A DNA stretch of 64,000 bases from Bacillus pseudomycoides. Its GTDB lineage: Bacteria > Bacillota > Bacilli > Bacillales > Bacillaceae_G. The stretch covers positions 1,054,001 to 1,118,000 of the forward strand of contig NZ_CP064266.1 of assembly GCF_022811845.1 (NCBI RefSeq). Reading direction: 5' to 3'. The notes below the pieces were generated by a model. That model ran no database searches. It was not told the origin of the DNA and was given only the letters and a program-made list of their open reading frames with translations. The translations under genes and the position numbers were made by a program. Position 1 is the stretch's first letter; every line of letters starts with the position of its first letter. Of the stretch, positions 1 to 7,327 are shown in pieces.

Positions 1-1209
1 AACAAATGTTGTTGCATGTTTGATTTGTTGTGTTTTTTCTTCACTCTTTGGAGAGAATCTTATGCGAATAGGGAATTCAACATGAGTCATACCTGTAGAT
101 TTAATAACATTTGATGTACTTTGGACATTCATGTTTGTTTCATTTAGGTAATCTTGTACTACCTCGATTGCTTCACCACTCCAACCGTATGATCCGAATG
201 CAGCTGCGATTTTCCCTTCTAAGTTCATTTCCTTCATTTCTATTAAAATTTCTTCTAAGTTTCCAATCATATCTGCATATTTAGTTGACGATCCGATGAA
301 GACTGCATCTGCTTCTTGAATACTTTCTAGAATTTCAGCTTTATCTGATTTATCAGCATTAAATACTGTCACATTAATATTATCTGCCTCGAATGTTTCT
401 TTAATAATATTCGCGATTTTTTTCGTGTTGTTTTTAATAGTTGTATATACAATTGTTACTTTTTTACCTTGCGTTGTATCTTTACTCATTTCTGCATATA
501 AATCGATATATTTTTGGACATCTTTTCGTAAAATGTACCCATGAGATGGAGCGATCATTTGTACATCTAAACCTTCTAATGCCTCTATTAACGTTCTAAC
601 ATATCTTCTATGTGGATGAATAATTGCATTATAATAACCAATAAAATCTTCTGTGATATCTACATTCGCTTCATCGATAAAAATTTCATCATTCGCTACG
701 TGAGTACTAAAAATATCACATGGGAATAAAATTTTATCCTCTATGCAATACGTGATCATTGTTTCTTCTGTATGAAGATATGGGGTTTCCTTAAATTTCA
801 ATGTTTTTCCACCAATATCTAATGTATCACCATCTTTTACAACTAAAAAATTTCTGTTATGCAATTTATACATTTCTTGCAACTCAGGTACTGCAATTTC
901 TGTGCATACAATTGTAGCTTTTGTAGCCCTTGATGCTAGTGCTGCCAAGCCACCTGAATGATCAGGTTCTGTATGATTCACTACAATATATTGAATTTCT
1001 TGTGGATCAATTAATTCACTTAAATATTCTACAAATTCTCTTCCAAACTCTAGATCAACTGTATCAATCACTGTTGGTTTTTCAGTTTTTAAAAGATACG
1101 CATTATAAGTTGTTCCTTTTGCTAAAATTAAACGATGAAACGGAACTTCTCTATTATCAATTTTTCCAATCCAATATATATCTTCTGTTAGCTTAATTTC
1201 TCTATTCAT
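1..1209 (-). CDS. FprA-type flavo-diiron protein (3' end outside window)
   Basis: A-type flavoprotein that reduces nitric oxide and/or oxygen using a di-iron centre and FMN. The N-terminal two thirds is a metallo-beta-lactamase-like domain with the H-x-E-x-D-H iron motif (HTEPDH, about residues 79-84), a later His near 145 and Asp near 164 (FPCDIFSTH). A flavodoxin domain follows from about residue 250 (VTIVYTTIKNNTKKIA). The 403 codons seen are close to the usual family length of about 400, so little is missing. The start is the ATG at 1209, about 10 nt after AGGAGG; an in-frame ATG three codons upstream sits too close to the Shine-Dalgarno. It is first in the stress block and has its own FNR/CRP-type promoter. 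NO versus O2 preference cannot be read from sequence. Confidence 0.92.
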   Translation of the reverse strand, partial: MNREIKLTEDIYWIGKIDNREVPFHRLILAKGTTYNAYLLKTEKPTVIDTVDLEFGREFVEYLSELIDPQEIQYIVVNHTEPDHSGGLAALASRATKATIVCTEIAVPELQEMYKLHNRNFLVVKDGDTLDIGGKTLKFKETPYLHTEETMITYCIEDKILFPCDIFSTHVANDEIFIDEANVDITEDFIGYYNAIIHPHRRYVRTLIEALEGLDVQMIAPSHGYILRKDVQKYIDLYAEMSKDTTQGKKVTIVYTTIKNNTKKIANIIKETFEADNINVTVFNADKSDKAEILESIQEADAVFIGSSTKYADMIGNLEEILIEMKEMNLEGKIAAAFGSYGWSGEAIEVVQDYLNETNMNVQSTSNVIKSTGMTHVEFPIRIRFSPKSEEKTQQIKHATTFV

Positions 1210-1251
1210 ATTTTTCATTCCTCCTGATTGTTATCTGTTAACAACAAATCT

Positions 1252-1294
1252 ATTATAAAAATTTCCCTAAGATAAAAAGATGACTGGAATCACA
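1252..1294 (-). promoter_or_regulatory. CRP/FNR-type box with -10, promoter of the flavo-diiron gene
   Basis: Read on the minus strand, 1294-1279 is TGTGATTCCAGTCATC (one perfect half-site, one degenerate), and 1257-1252 is a consensus TATAAT. Exactly 21 nt separate box and -10, which puts the box centre at -41.5, the class II activator position. Four other boxes in this block show the same spacing. Confidence 0.7.
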
Positions 1295-1312
1295 TTTTGC
1301 GAAAACAAATAA

Positions 1313-1363
1313 AAAAAGTACTTTAGTAAATGAAAATCCTTTTCTTTACTAAAGTACTTTTTC
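1313..1363 (-). terminator. Rho-independent terminator of the methyltransferase gene
   Basis: A long perfect inverted repeat (stem AAGTACTTTAGTAAA and its complement) is followed on the minus strand by a run of T, just after the stop codon at 1370. Confidence 0.85.
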
Positions 1364-1369
1364 ATATAT

Positions 1370-2077
1370 TTATTTTGTAGCTACAAGAACTAATGCAGAC
1401 CCATTAGGTAAATACGCCTCTTTTTTAAAATTACCGAAAGTTTCTACAGCCCGAAAACCACATTCTTTTAACATAGACAGGAGTTGTTTTTTCGTAATAG
1501 GATATAACGGAATACTATTTGACAATTCTTTATCATCCACATTCAATGTTGCAGTAAATAATACTTTTTCTCCTTCTAGCGTATAATTACGCTTAAAGGA
1601 GAAATGTTTCTTCTCTAGTACCGGAAATTTGAAATTATTTTCATCTAACACTTTTTCATAATTTACAATTTGAATCATTAGTTTTCCGTTTGCTTTTAAT
1701 TTTTCATAAGATCCACAGATAAAATTAAAGATTTCTTTCGTATTATCTAAATGAACAAGTGTATTTCCAATACAATAAATACCATCAAATACTCCAGGCA
1801 CATTTTCAATTTGTTGCATCCCAAATGTATTTACACTAAATATCCCTTCGTAAACTGCAGCCTTCTCTCGAATTTTTGCAGCCAGCGTCTCCTCTGGTTC
1901 CATTGCAGTAACAGCAAAACCCTTTTCAACTAGCGCTTGAGCTACATTACCTGTTCCTGCGCCCACATCCAGTATAGAGCTACCTTTTTGTAAATAAGAG
2001 ACTATAAAATTTATTTGTTTCTCATTTGCAGGAAAAATTTCATCATAATATGGCGTTAACGTTTGATAGAAAGTCAT
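1370..2077 (-). CDS. Class I SAM-dependent methyltransferase
   Basis: A 235-residue Rossmann-fold methyltransferase. The SAM-binding motif I is ILDVGAGTGNVAQAL (about residues 35-49), and an acidic residue ends the next strand (MEPEE). A second strand carries FDGIYCIGNTLVHL. The rest of the fold is ordinary for small-molecule or ubiquinone-type methyltransferases. The substrate cannot be told. It lies between the flavo-diiron gene and ywiC on the same strand, but has its own terminator, and no FNR-type box was found upstream. Membership of the stress regulon is therefore unproven. Confidence 0.85.
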   Translation of the reverse strand: MTFYQTLTPYYDEIFPANEKQINFIVSYLQKGSSILDVGAGTGNVAQALVEKGFAVTAMEPEETLAAKIREKAAVYEGIFSVNTFGMQQIENVPGVFDGIYCIGNTLVHLDNTKEIFNFICGSYEKLKANGKLMIQIVNYEKVLDENNFKFPVLEKKHFSFKRNYTLEGEKVLFTATLNVDDKELSNSIPLYPITKKQLLSMLKECGFRAVETFGNFKKEAYLPNGSALVLVATK

Positions 2078-2125
2078 TATTTATACAGTCCTTTCAGTAT
2101 CTAGCATTCAAATCATAATCAATTA

Positions 2126-2147
2126 CTACCCGCAAATAGCAGGATAA
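2126..2147. repeat. Fragment resembling the end of repeat family C
   Basis: ACCCGCAAATAGCAGGATAA here closely matches the right end of the repeat at 37525-37676 (GTCCGCAAATAGCGGGATAA). Only this end is recognisable. Confidence 0.45.
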
Positions 2148-2216
2148 TATATATGAAATTTTTAAAAAGCTATTTGAATCAGTTTCCTTATCAAAAATTA
2201 CTGAACCATCACAAAT

Positions 2217-2250
2217 TTACTGTAATAATTACGAGAAATTATTACAGTAA
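2217..2250 (-). terminator. Hairpin at the end of the ywiC-like gene
   Basis: A perfect inverted repeat (TTACTGTAATAATT and its complement around a short loop) overlaps the stop codon of the ywiC-like gene. The T tract is weak, so termination is likely but not certain. Confidence 0.6.
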
Positions 2251-2964
2251 GGCTTTGGCTAACAACATTACTGCAATAAAAAAGTAAATCGAATTTACAA
2301 TCTCTACAATACCCAATGTTAAAATTGAAATATTTCTACCATAAAATATTATGGATCGTACTAAACTTGGTATAAAGATAATGCTAAACCACGGTGATAC
2401 AATTAAAGTAATAATCACGAGTAAAGAATGGTAACCCCACGAAACCCAACGATACGTTGGATTCTTTTTCTCACGAATCATCGACTTTACATAAAACGTA
2501 CTTCCCATAAAATATAAAAATGATATCACTGCAATTACACATGCTTTCTCATCAACTGTTTTCATTGTGAAATAATAACTAATTATTCCACCTATACAAA
2601 ACAAAATAATAGCAAATATATCATTTAACAACGCTCGTTCGTTTTTTTGACGTGAAAAATAAATATTTATGAAAAAGCATGGAAGCATAACAATGGAGAA
2701 CAACAAAATACGCCATTCATATACAAGAGCAACGATCGCGAACACACAAGCCACACTAAAATAAAGAAAGAAATAATATAAGTAATACTTCTTTCGAGGG
2801 TGTTTTATATACATTAATAAAGGATATGTAGCTAAGTATACGAATAACCATGCCAAAAAAATTGGAATATGGTACCACGTCCCTTTTCCAATTAATACAC
2901 CTAAAATAAATGGAATAAGCAACATTCCCCACGCTCCATGCTGCTTTGGAATAATTAACTTCAT
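2242..2964 (-). CDS. ywiC: YwiC-like integral membrane protein
   Basis: A polytopic membrane protein of 240 residues with the characteristic N-terminus MKLIIPKQHGAWGMLLIPF and about seven to eight hydrophobic segments. The family's function is not known. In B. subtilis, as far as I recall, ywiC lies beside fnr and the nitrate-respiration genes, which fits its position here next to an FNR/CRP-type regulator. The start is the ATG at 2964, where the family's conserved N-terminus begins; the GGGGGAG upstream is about 12 nt away. A longer frame to 3006 exists but has no Shine-Dalgarno. An FNR/CRP-type promoter lies upstream at 3124-3166. Confidence 0.85.
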   Translation of the reverse strand: MKLIIPKQHGAWGMLLIPFILGVLIGKGTWYHIPIFLAWLFVYLATYPLLMYIKHPRKKYYLYYFFLYFSVACVFAIVALVYEWRILLFSIVMLPCFFINIYFSRQKNERALLNDIFAIILFCIGGIISYYFTMKTVDEKACVIAVISFLYFMGSTFYVKSMIREKKNPTYRWVSWGYHSLLVIITLIVSPWFSIIFIPSLVRSIIFYGRNISILTLGIVEIVNSIYFFIAVMLLAKALL

Positions 2965-3123
2965 TCTTTCGACACTCTCCCCCAAAGTTTTGATCAATAA
3001 TGTCATATCGTGCTACATACAAGAATATTTCAAATATTTTTTATAATGCTTTGCTGCTGAATCAAACAAAAGGATCGAGGTCAATATCTATATAAAATAA
3101 ATTCCCCATATCCTCTTTCATTA

Positions 3124-3166
3124 AAGATAAGCTATGTTCAAAGAGGATACTGTGAGTAAAATCACT
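3124..3166 (-). promoter_or_regulatory. CRP/FNR-type box with -10, promoter of ywiC
   Basis: On the minus strand 3166-3151 reads AGTGATTTTACTCACA, a near-perfect TGTGA-N6-TCACA palindrome. A -10-like TATCTT (3129-3124) follows after exactly 21 nt. The leader to the ywiC start is about 150 nt. Confidence 0.65.
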
Positions 3167-3257
3167 GCATTATTTTTTCTTTGCAATTTTAAATTCATAT
3201 GAATGGCTCATTTATTATAGGTTTCCTAAATTAATATAGATTACTAAAACCTAGATA

Positions 3258-3277
3258 CCATAAAGTGAAACTTTAAT
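3258..3277. repeat. Fragment resembling the start of repeat family C
   Basis: CCATAAAGTGAAACTTTAAT matches the left end of the repeats at 37525 and 52073, but the following bases diverge. The rest of the 522-bp gap between ywiC and ric (2965-3486) holds the two divergent FNR-type promoters and nothing else I recognise. Confidence 0.45.
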
Positions 3278-3403
3278 AATAGCAGCGCTCATCCATAATG
3301 AATTCCACACCTTTAATCCAGCTCATCATTTAATATCCCAATCTTGTAGCGCAGTGAATCTAACATATATGAAAATCACTAACGATAAAACTCACTCATT
3401 ATA

Positions 3404-3446
3404 AGTGATTTATATCACCACATGAACGCTAAATTATTGATATTCT
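3404..3446 (+). promoter_or_regulatory. CRP/FNR-type box with -10, promoter of ric/scdA
   Basis: 3404-3419 reads AGTGATTTATATCACC (GTGA-N6-TCAC core), and TATTCT at 3441-3446 follows after exactly 21 nt. The predicted transcript starts near 3453, about 34 nt before the ATG. Confidence 0.7.
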
Positions 3447-3486
3447 TAACCCAGATTAAACATTTAAACTTTATGGAGGTATTCAT

Positions 3487-4194
3487 ATGAAACATATTTT
3501 TACCGAAAATTCCGTTATTGGCGATATTGTTACACAATTTCCAAAGGCAAGTGACCTTTTCAAATCATATAGAATAGATTTTTGTTGTGGTGGTAATAGA
3601 CCGATTATCGATGCTATTAATGAAAGAAATTTATCCGCAGAAGAAATTTTAACAAAGTTAAATACGCTCTATCATGAAACAAAACAATTAAACGAATCTG
3701 AAATTGATTGGAAAACAGCTTCTTATAGTGAATTAATTGATTATATTGTGAATAAACATCATCGCTATTTAAATGAAGAATTACCGTTGTTAAGCCCCTA
3801 CGTAACAAAAGTGTTACGCGTTCATGGAGCAGGACAACCACATTTAGCTCAAATTCATAAGCTATTCCATGAATTAAAAACAGAATTAGAGCAACATTTA
3901 ATTAAAGAAGAAACAGAAGATTTCCCTTTGATTTTAGCATTTGAACAAAATCCAACTGATGAAAATTATATGAAATTACGCAAAGTAGTAGATGAATTAG
4001 AAAATGAACACAACCACGCTGGTGATATTATTAAAGAACTTCGTAAAGTTACAAATGACTTTACTCCTCCAGTAGGCGCTTGTGGCACTTATCGTCTTGT
4101 CTATCAACGACTTGAAGCTCTTGAATCTGATTTATTCGAGCATATACATTTAGAAAATAACGTTTTATTTCCGCGTGCAATTACACAAGCTTAA
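3487..4194 (+). CDS. scdA: Iron-sulfur cluster repair di-iron protein (RIC/ScdA/YtfE)
   Basis: Repairs Fe-S clusters damaged by nitric oxide or oxidants. The N-terminal DUF542 domain has the conserved pair DFCCGG (Cys33-Cys34). A C-terminal hemerythrin-like HHE domain follows (about 80-235) with iron-ligand His/Glu residues visible in HHRYLNEELP, HLIKEETEDFP, ENEHNHAGD and HIHLENNVLFP. At 235 residues it is near full family length (about 220-225). The Shine-Dalgarno GGAGG sits just before the ATG. It has its own FNR-type promoter and terminator, so it is monocistronic. Its neighbours (flavo-diiron protein, Crp/Fnr regulator, DUF438 hemerythrin) support a role in nitrosative stress. Confidence 0.95.
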   Translation: MKHIFTENSVIGDIVTQFPKASDLFKSYRIDFCCGGNRPIIDAINERNLSAEEILTKLNTLYHETKQLNESEIDWKTASYSELIDYIVNKHHRYLNEELPLLSPYVTKVLRVHGAGQPHLAQIHKLFHELKTELEQHLIKEETEDFPLILAFEQNPTDENYMKLRKVVDELENEHNHAGDIIKELRKVTNDFTPPVGACGTYRLVYQRLEALESDLFEHIHLENNVLFPRAITQA

Positions 4195-4201
4195 ATAAGA
4201 A

Positions 4202-4259
4202 TAAAACAGGATAATTGAAAAGAGGAACAACGACCTCTTTTCAATGAATCCCGTTTTAT
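4202..4259 (+). terminator. Terminator of ric/scdA
   Basis: A nested hairpin: inner stem TTGAAAAGAGG with its complement, and an outer arm pairing AAACAGGA with TCCCGTTT, ending in T-rich sequence. Confidence 0.8.
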
Positions 4260-4382
4260 CTATTACCAAACAGATATCTCCATTCACGAAAATCATATAC
4301 CTCCCTCTCTCCTCCCTTACGTTTCACAAACCTTACAAATTCCAATTTTGTTTTTGAAATTCATCTCATTTTCCATCAAAAG

Positions 4383-4425
4383 TATGATTTTTATCACTGC
4401 TTCATTTTTCTATTTAGGATACATT
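4383..4425 (+). promoter_or_regulatory. CRP/FNR-type box with -10, promoter of the regulator itself
   Basis: 4383-4398 reads TATGATTTTTATCACT, the weakest left half-site of the five but with a TCAC right half. TACATT at 4420-4425 follows after exactly 21 nt. It implies positive autoregulation of the gene at 4473. Confidence 0.6.
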
Positions 4426-4472
4426 AATAAGAAAAGCACTATCATTGGGATGATGTTAGGAGTGATGAATAC

Positions 4473-5159
4473 ATGTCAGAGATAATAAAAAAACACTTAC
4501 AGGGAGTTTCCCTCTTTAAAGAACTTTCAGAAGAAGAAATTCAACCAATTGTAGAAATTTCACGAATGCGAATGTATAAAGCAAGATCATTTGTATTTAT
4601 GCAGGGTGATACTCTTGACCGAGTGTTTTTTATTCACTCCGGCAAAGTAAAAATTCAAAAAACAGATACATCTGGCAAAGAACAAATTATTTCTATACTT
4701 CAAGATGAAGAAATGTTTCCTCACTCTGGCTTCTTTCGAAAAGGTTCATTTCCTGCTCATGCTGAAATTCTTGAAGATGCCCAATTAATTGTCATTCCTA
4801 TCGTTGATTTTGAGATGATTTTAATTAAGTACCCTGGATTATGTATTAAATTATTTAGAGTTCTTGGAGAAAAAATCGTGGATCTTCAAAATAGATTAGA
4901 AGAACAAATTCTTCATGACACATATGCAAGAATTATTATGCTACTGCTACGCTTATGTAAGTCAAATGGTGTACAGATAGATGACAAATATAAAATAACG
5001 ACCCATTTTACGAACCGCGAACTCGCTAACATGATTGGAACATCAAGAGAAACTATGAGCCGAACTATTACTTACTTAAGAAAAAATGAACTAATTGCTA
5101 CGGATGAGGATGGTTATTTCCTTATCGATCTAAACAAGTTGGAAAATGAAATTATATAA
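4473..5159 (+). CDS. Crp/Fnr family transcriptional regulator
   Basis: A 228-residue activator: cyclic-nucleotide-binding-like beta barrel (about 10-120), long dimer helix (KLFRVLGEKIVDLQNRLEEQI, about 130-150), and C-terminal winged helix-turn-helix. The recognition helix contains SRETMSRTITYLRK; its Arg-Glu...Arg pattern is that of proteins reading TGTGA half-sites, which matches the five boxes nearby. Only two cysteines occur (in PGLCIKL and LRLCKSN), so it lacks the cysteine clusters that bind Fe-S in E. coli FNR or B. subtilis Fnr. A heme, thiol or other sensor (as in Dnr/NnrR-type NO regulators) is possible; the ligand cannot be told. An FNR-type box lies upstream of its own start. Confidence 0.92.
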   Translation: MSEIIKKHLQGVSLFKELSEEEIQPIVEISRMRMYKARSFVFMQGDTLDRVFFIHSGKVKIQKTDTSGKEQIISILQDEEMFPHSGFFRKGSFPAHAEILEDAQLIVIPIVDFEMILIKYPGLCIKLFRVLGEKIVDLQNRLEEQILHDTYARIIMLLLRLCKSNGVQIDDKYKITTHFTNRELANMIGTSRETMSRTITYLRKNELIATDEDGYFLIDLNKLENEII

Positions 5160-5226
5160 TCAGATGCCAAACTGTCCTAAATCAATATTCTATTCGAAGT
5201 CATCCCCCTTTCATTAGTGATACGCC

Positions 5227-5257
5227 CATCAGCGGAGGCTTTCATCTTCCACTGATG
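5227..5257. repeat. Hairpin resembling the stem of repeat family C
   Basis: CATCAG...CTGATG arms enclose GGA/TCC and a pyrimidine-rich loop, similar in design to the CAGTGGGG...CCCCACTG stem at 37525. It lies in the 320-bp gap downstream of the regulator. Confidence 0.4.
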
Positions 5258-5270
5258 GCGAACCTTCATT

Positions 5271-5292
5271 ACAGCCTTTTACAGGCTGTTTA
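5271..5292 (+). terminator. Probable terminator of the regulator gene
   Basis: A compact ACAGCCT-TTTAC-AGGCTGT hairpin followed by TTT, about 110 nt after the stop codon. The T tract is short. Confidence 0.5.
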
Positions 5293-5399
5293 CTCTGCGC
5301 TACCTCCCTTTTTCCCTCTAAATCTTGAGATCATAATCTCACCAACTTCGAATAACGAGATGAAAGCAAAAGTGACAAACTTGTAAAAAAAAATAAATG

Positions 5400-5442
5400 T
5401 GTGATTTGGCTCACAATCATATTCCAATCTTTATGTTACAGT
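5400..5442 (+). promoter_or_regulatory. Perfect CRP/FNR-type box with -10, promoter of the DUF1858 gene
   Basis: 5400-5415 reads TGTGATTTGGCTCACA, a perfect TGTGA-N6-TCACA palindrome. TACAGT at 5437-5442 follows after exactly 21 nt, giving a start near 5449. Confidence 0.8.
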
Positions 5443-5483
5443 GTAATTGATAATTACTATCATTTGTTTTTGAGGTGAGAATA

Positions 5484-5711
5484 ATGACAAAGTTAATTGA
5501 TTTTCATCAAACTGTTTATGATTTAACTATCCAATATCCCGAGATTATCCCTCTTTTAAAAGATCTTGGCTTTAAAAATATAACAAAACCTAATATGCTA
5601 CAAACCGTTGGACGAGTAATGACGATTCCGAAAGGATGCCGAATGAAAGGTATTTCATTAGACGTAGTAAAAGAGGCTTTTCAAAATAGTGGATTTCACA
5701 TTAACGAGTAG
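5484..5711 (+). CDS. DUF1858 domain protein
   Basis: A 75-residue protein made almost wholly of the DUF1858 fold, which also occurs at the start of some hemerythrin and hybrid-cluster-associated proteins and resembles the N-terminal ScdA domain. It has LIDFHQTVYDLTIQYPEIIPLLKDLGF and a conserved TVGRVMTIPKGCRMKGI segment with one cysteine. The ATG at 5484 is preferred over the in-frame GTG at 5475 because the GTG lies inside the Shine-Dalgarno (GAGGTGAG). It sits 12 nt before the DUF438 gene and shares its perfect FNR-type promoter. Function is unproven; a role with the DUF438 protein in NO or redox sensing is inference. Confidence 0.8.
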   Translation: MTKLIDFHQTVYDLTIQYPEIIPLLKDLGFKNITKPNMLQTVGRVMTIPKGCRMKGISLDVVKEAFQNSGFHINE

Positions 5712-5723
5712 AGGAGAATCCTT

Positions 5724-6953
5724 ATGAGCGAAATCATTAATAACAGGGAACAAGAAGATATAAATAACGCTGAACGCCAAGCAATCTTAAAGACGATTAT
5801 TAAAGATCTTCATAACGGAAAAAACATTGAAGATGTAACAGCTCAGTTTCAAGAAGCGATCGGAAATATTACCGTAGCAGAAATTTCAAAACTCGAACAG
5901 GCACTCATGGAGGAAGAAGGAATTCCTGTAGAAGAAGTACAACGCTTATGCTCCGTTCATACAGCTGTTTTTAAAGGATCCATTGAAGAAATTCATCAAT
6001 CTAATAAACAAGAAGAGCAACCAGGGCATCCCATTCATACATTTAAAATGGAAAACAAAGAAATCGATCTACTTGTGAATTTCAAACTTCAACTTCACTA
6101 TGAACGTTTTTAAAAAGAAGATAGCGAAGAAAATATTTATAAACTAATAGAAGATTTAAATTTATTAATCGATGTTGATAAACATTATAGCCGGAAAGAA
6201 AATCTACTTTTCCCTTATCTAGAGAAATACGGCATTTATGGACCAACTCAAGTTATGTGGGGCGTTGATGACAGAATTCGTACTGCTATTAAAGAAGCAA
6301 AACAAAAATTAGTAAATTATAATCAAGATAAAAAATCAGTCTTAGACAGCGTTTCTTTCGTCATCCATGACGTAACTGAAATGATTTTTAAAGAAGAAAA
6401 TATTTTATTTCCGATGGCCCTTCAAACTCTTACAGAAGATGAATGGCTAAAAATCGCTCATGAAAGTGATGAAATTGGCTACTGCTTAACCAGTCCTACA
6501 AGTACATGGAAACCAGAAAGAAATATGATCAAAGAAGAATCCATATCCGAAGGCCTGATTCGTTTTGAAACAGGTATATTATCTTTAAAACAGTTAGAAC
6601 TAATGTTAAATCACTTACCTGTTGATATTACATTCATTGATGAAAATGATGTTGTGCGTTACTTCTCTCATGGAAAAGAACGAATCTTTGCTCGTACGAA
6701 AGCTGTTATTGGTCGAACAGTGCAAAACTGTCATCCCCCAAAAAGCGTTCATGTCGTTGAAAAGCTCTTAGAAGATTTCAAATCTGGAAAAAAAGATTGC
6801 GAAGATTTTTGGATTCAATTTCAAGATAAATATGTATATATTCGTTACTTCGCGGTACGAAATGCAGATGGAAAATATATAGGAACTGTCGAATTCACAC
6901 AAAACATTCAACCAATTCGTGAGCTCCAAGGAGAAAAACGGATTCTTTCATAA
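5724..6953 (+). pseudogene. DUF438/hemerythrin/PAS protein interrupted by an in-frame TAA
   Basis: The first part (5724-6110, 129 codons) carries a DUF438 domain and the start of a hemerythrin HHE domain. A TAA at 6111-6113 stops it. The same frame then continues without any shift as KEDSEENIYKLIEDLN, through HYSRKENLLFPYLEKYGIYGPTQVMW and FKEENILFPMA (iron-ligand residues), to a C-terminal PAS-like domain (about LNHLPVDITFIDENDVVRYFSHGKERIFARTK) ending at 6953. Together this makes about 409 codons, the usual size of these proteins. The stop separates parts of the hemerythrin domain, so neither half should bind iron normally. An internal ATG at 6255 could let the C-terminal part be made alone. 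Sequencing error, recent nonsense mutation or readthrough are all possible. It is second in the operon with the DUF1858 gene. Confidence 0.8.
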
Positions 6954-7012
6954 TTTATATGAGAATGATAAAGTGAACGCATTGACGATTCAACACAACA
7001 TATCGACCATTC

Positions 7013-7054
7013 ACAGTAAAACAGCTATCGCGTGGGCGATAGCTGTTTTACTGT
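7013..7054. terminator. Strong hairpin shared by the converging DUF438 gene and crh operon
   Basis: ACAGTAAAACAGCTATCG and its complement form an almost perfect stem. On the plus strand it is followed by TTTATTTT; on the minus strand the T run is inside the stem. It overlaps the last codons of crh. Confidence 0.75.
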
Positions 7055-7305
7055 TTATTTTGCACATATGCTGCTAGCGCTTCTAAAGCCGCTTCTGCAT
7101 CTGATCCTTCTGTTATAATCGTTATGTTACTGCCAGACCCAATCGCCAAGCTCATAATCCCCATTATGCTCTTCGCATTGACCGTTTTCCCATCTTTCTC
7201 AATAAAAATATCAGCATGAAAACGATTTGCCTCTTGTACAAACAACGCAGCCGGACGTGCTTGTAAACCGTTTTTTAACGCAACCTCAACTAGTTTCTGA
7301 ACCAT
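7048..7305 (-). CDS. crh: Crh, catabolite repression HPr-like protein
   Basis: An 85-residue HPr paralogue that acts as a CcpA cofactor when phosphorylated by HprK. The PTS His15 of HPr is replaced by Gln (NGLQARPAA), which identifies Crh, while regulatory Ser46 is kept (NAKSIMG). The start at 7305 gives the MVQ N-terminus and the length of B. subtilis Crh; an ATG at 7314 would add three residues and cannot be excluded. Last gene of the yvcI-rapZ-yvcK-whiA-crh operon. Its kinase gene hprK is at 19742-20671 in this window. Confidence 0.95.
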   Translation of the reverse strand: MVQKLVEVALKNGLQARPAALFVQEANRFHADIFIEKDGKTVNAKSIMGIMSLAIGSGSNITIITEGSDAEAALEALAAYVQNKQ

Positions 7306-7327
7306 AGCTCCCATTTCCCCTTTACCG

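Noticed and set aside
1370..2077. Including the methyltransferase in the FNR-type regulon
   Set aside because: No TGTGA-N6-TCACA-like box or matching -10 was found within 150 nt upstream of its start.
4473..5159. Assigning the Crp/Fnr gene as Fnr or ArcR
   Set aside because: No Fe-S cysteine cluster and no diagnostic feature of ArcR; left without a symbol.
5227..5292. CRISPR-like or tandem repeat array
   Set aside because: Only two unrelated hairpins; no regular spacing. No CRISPR array was seen anywhere in the window.
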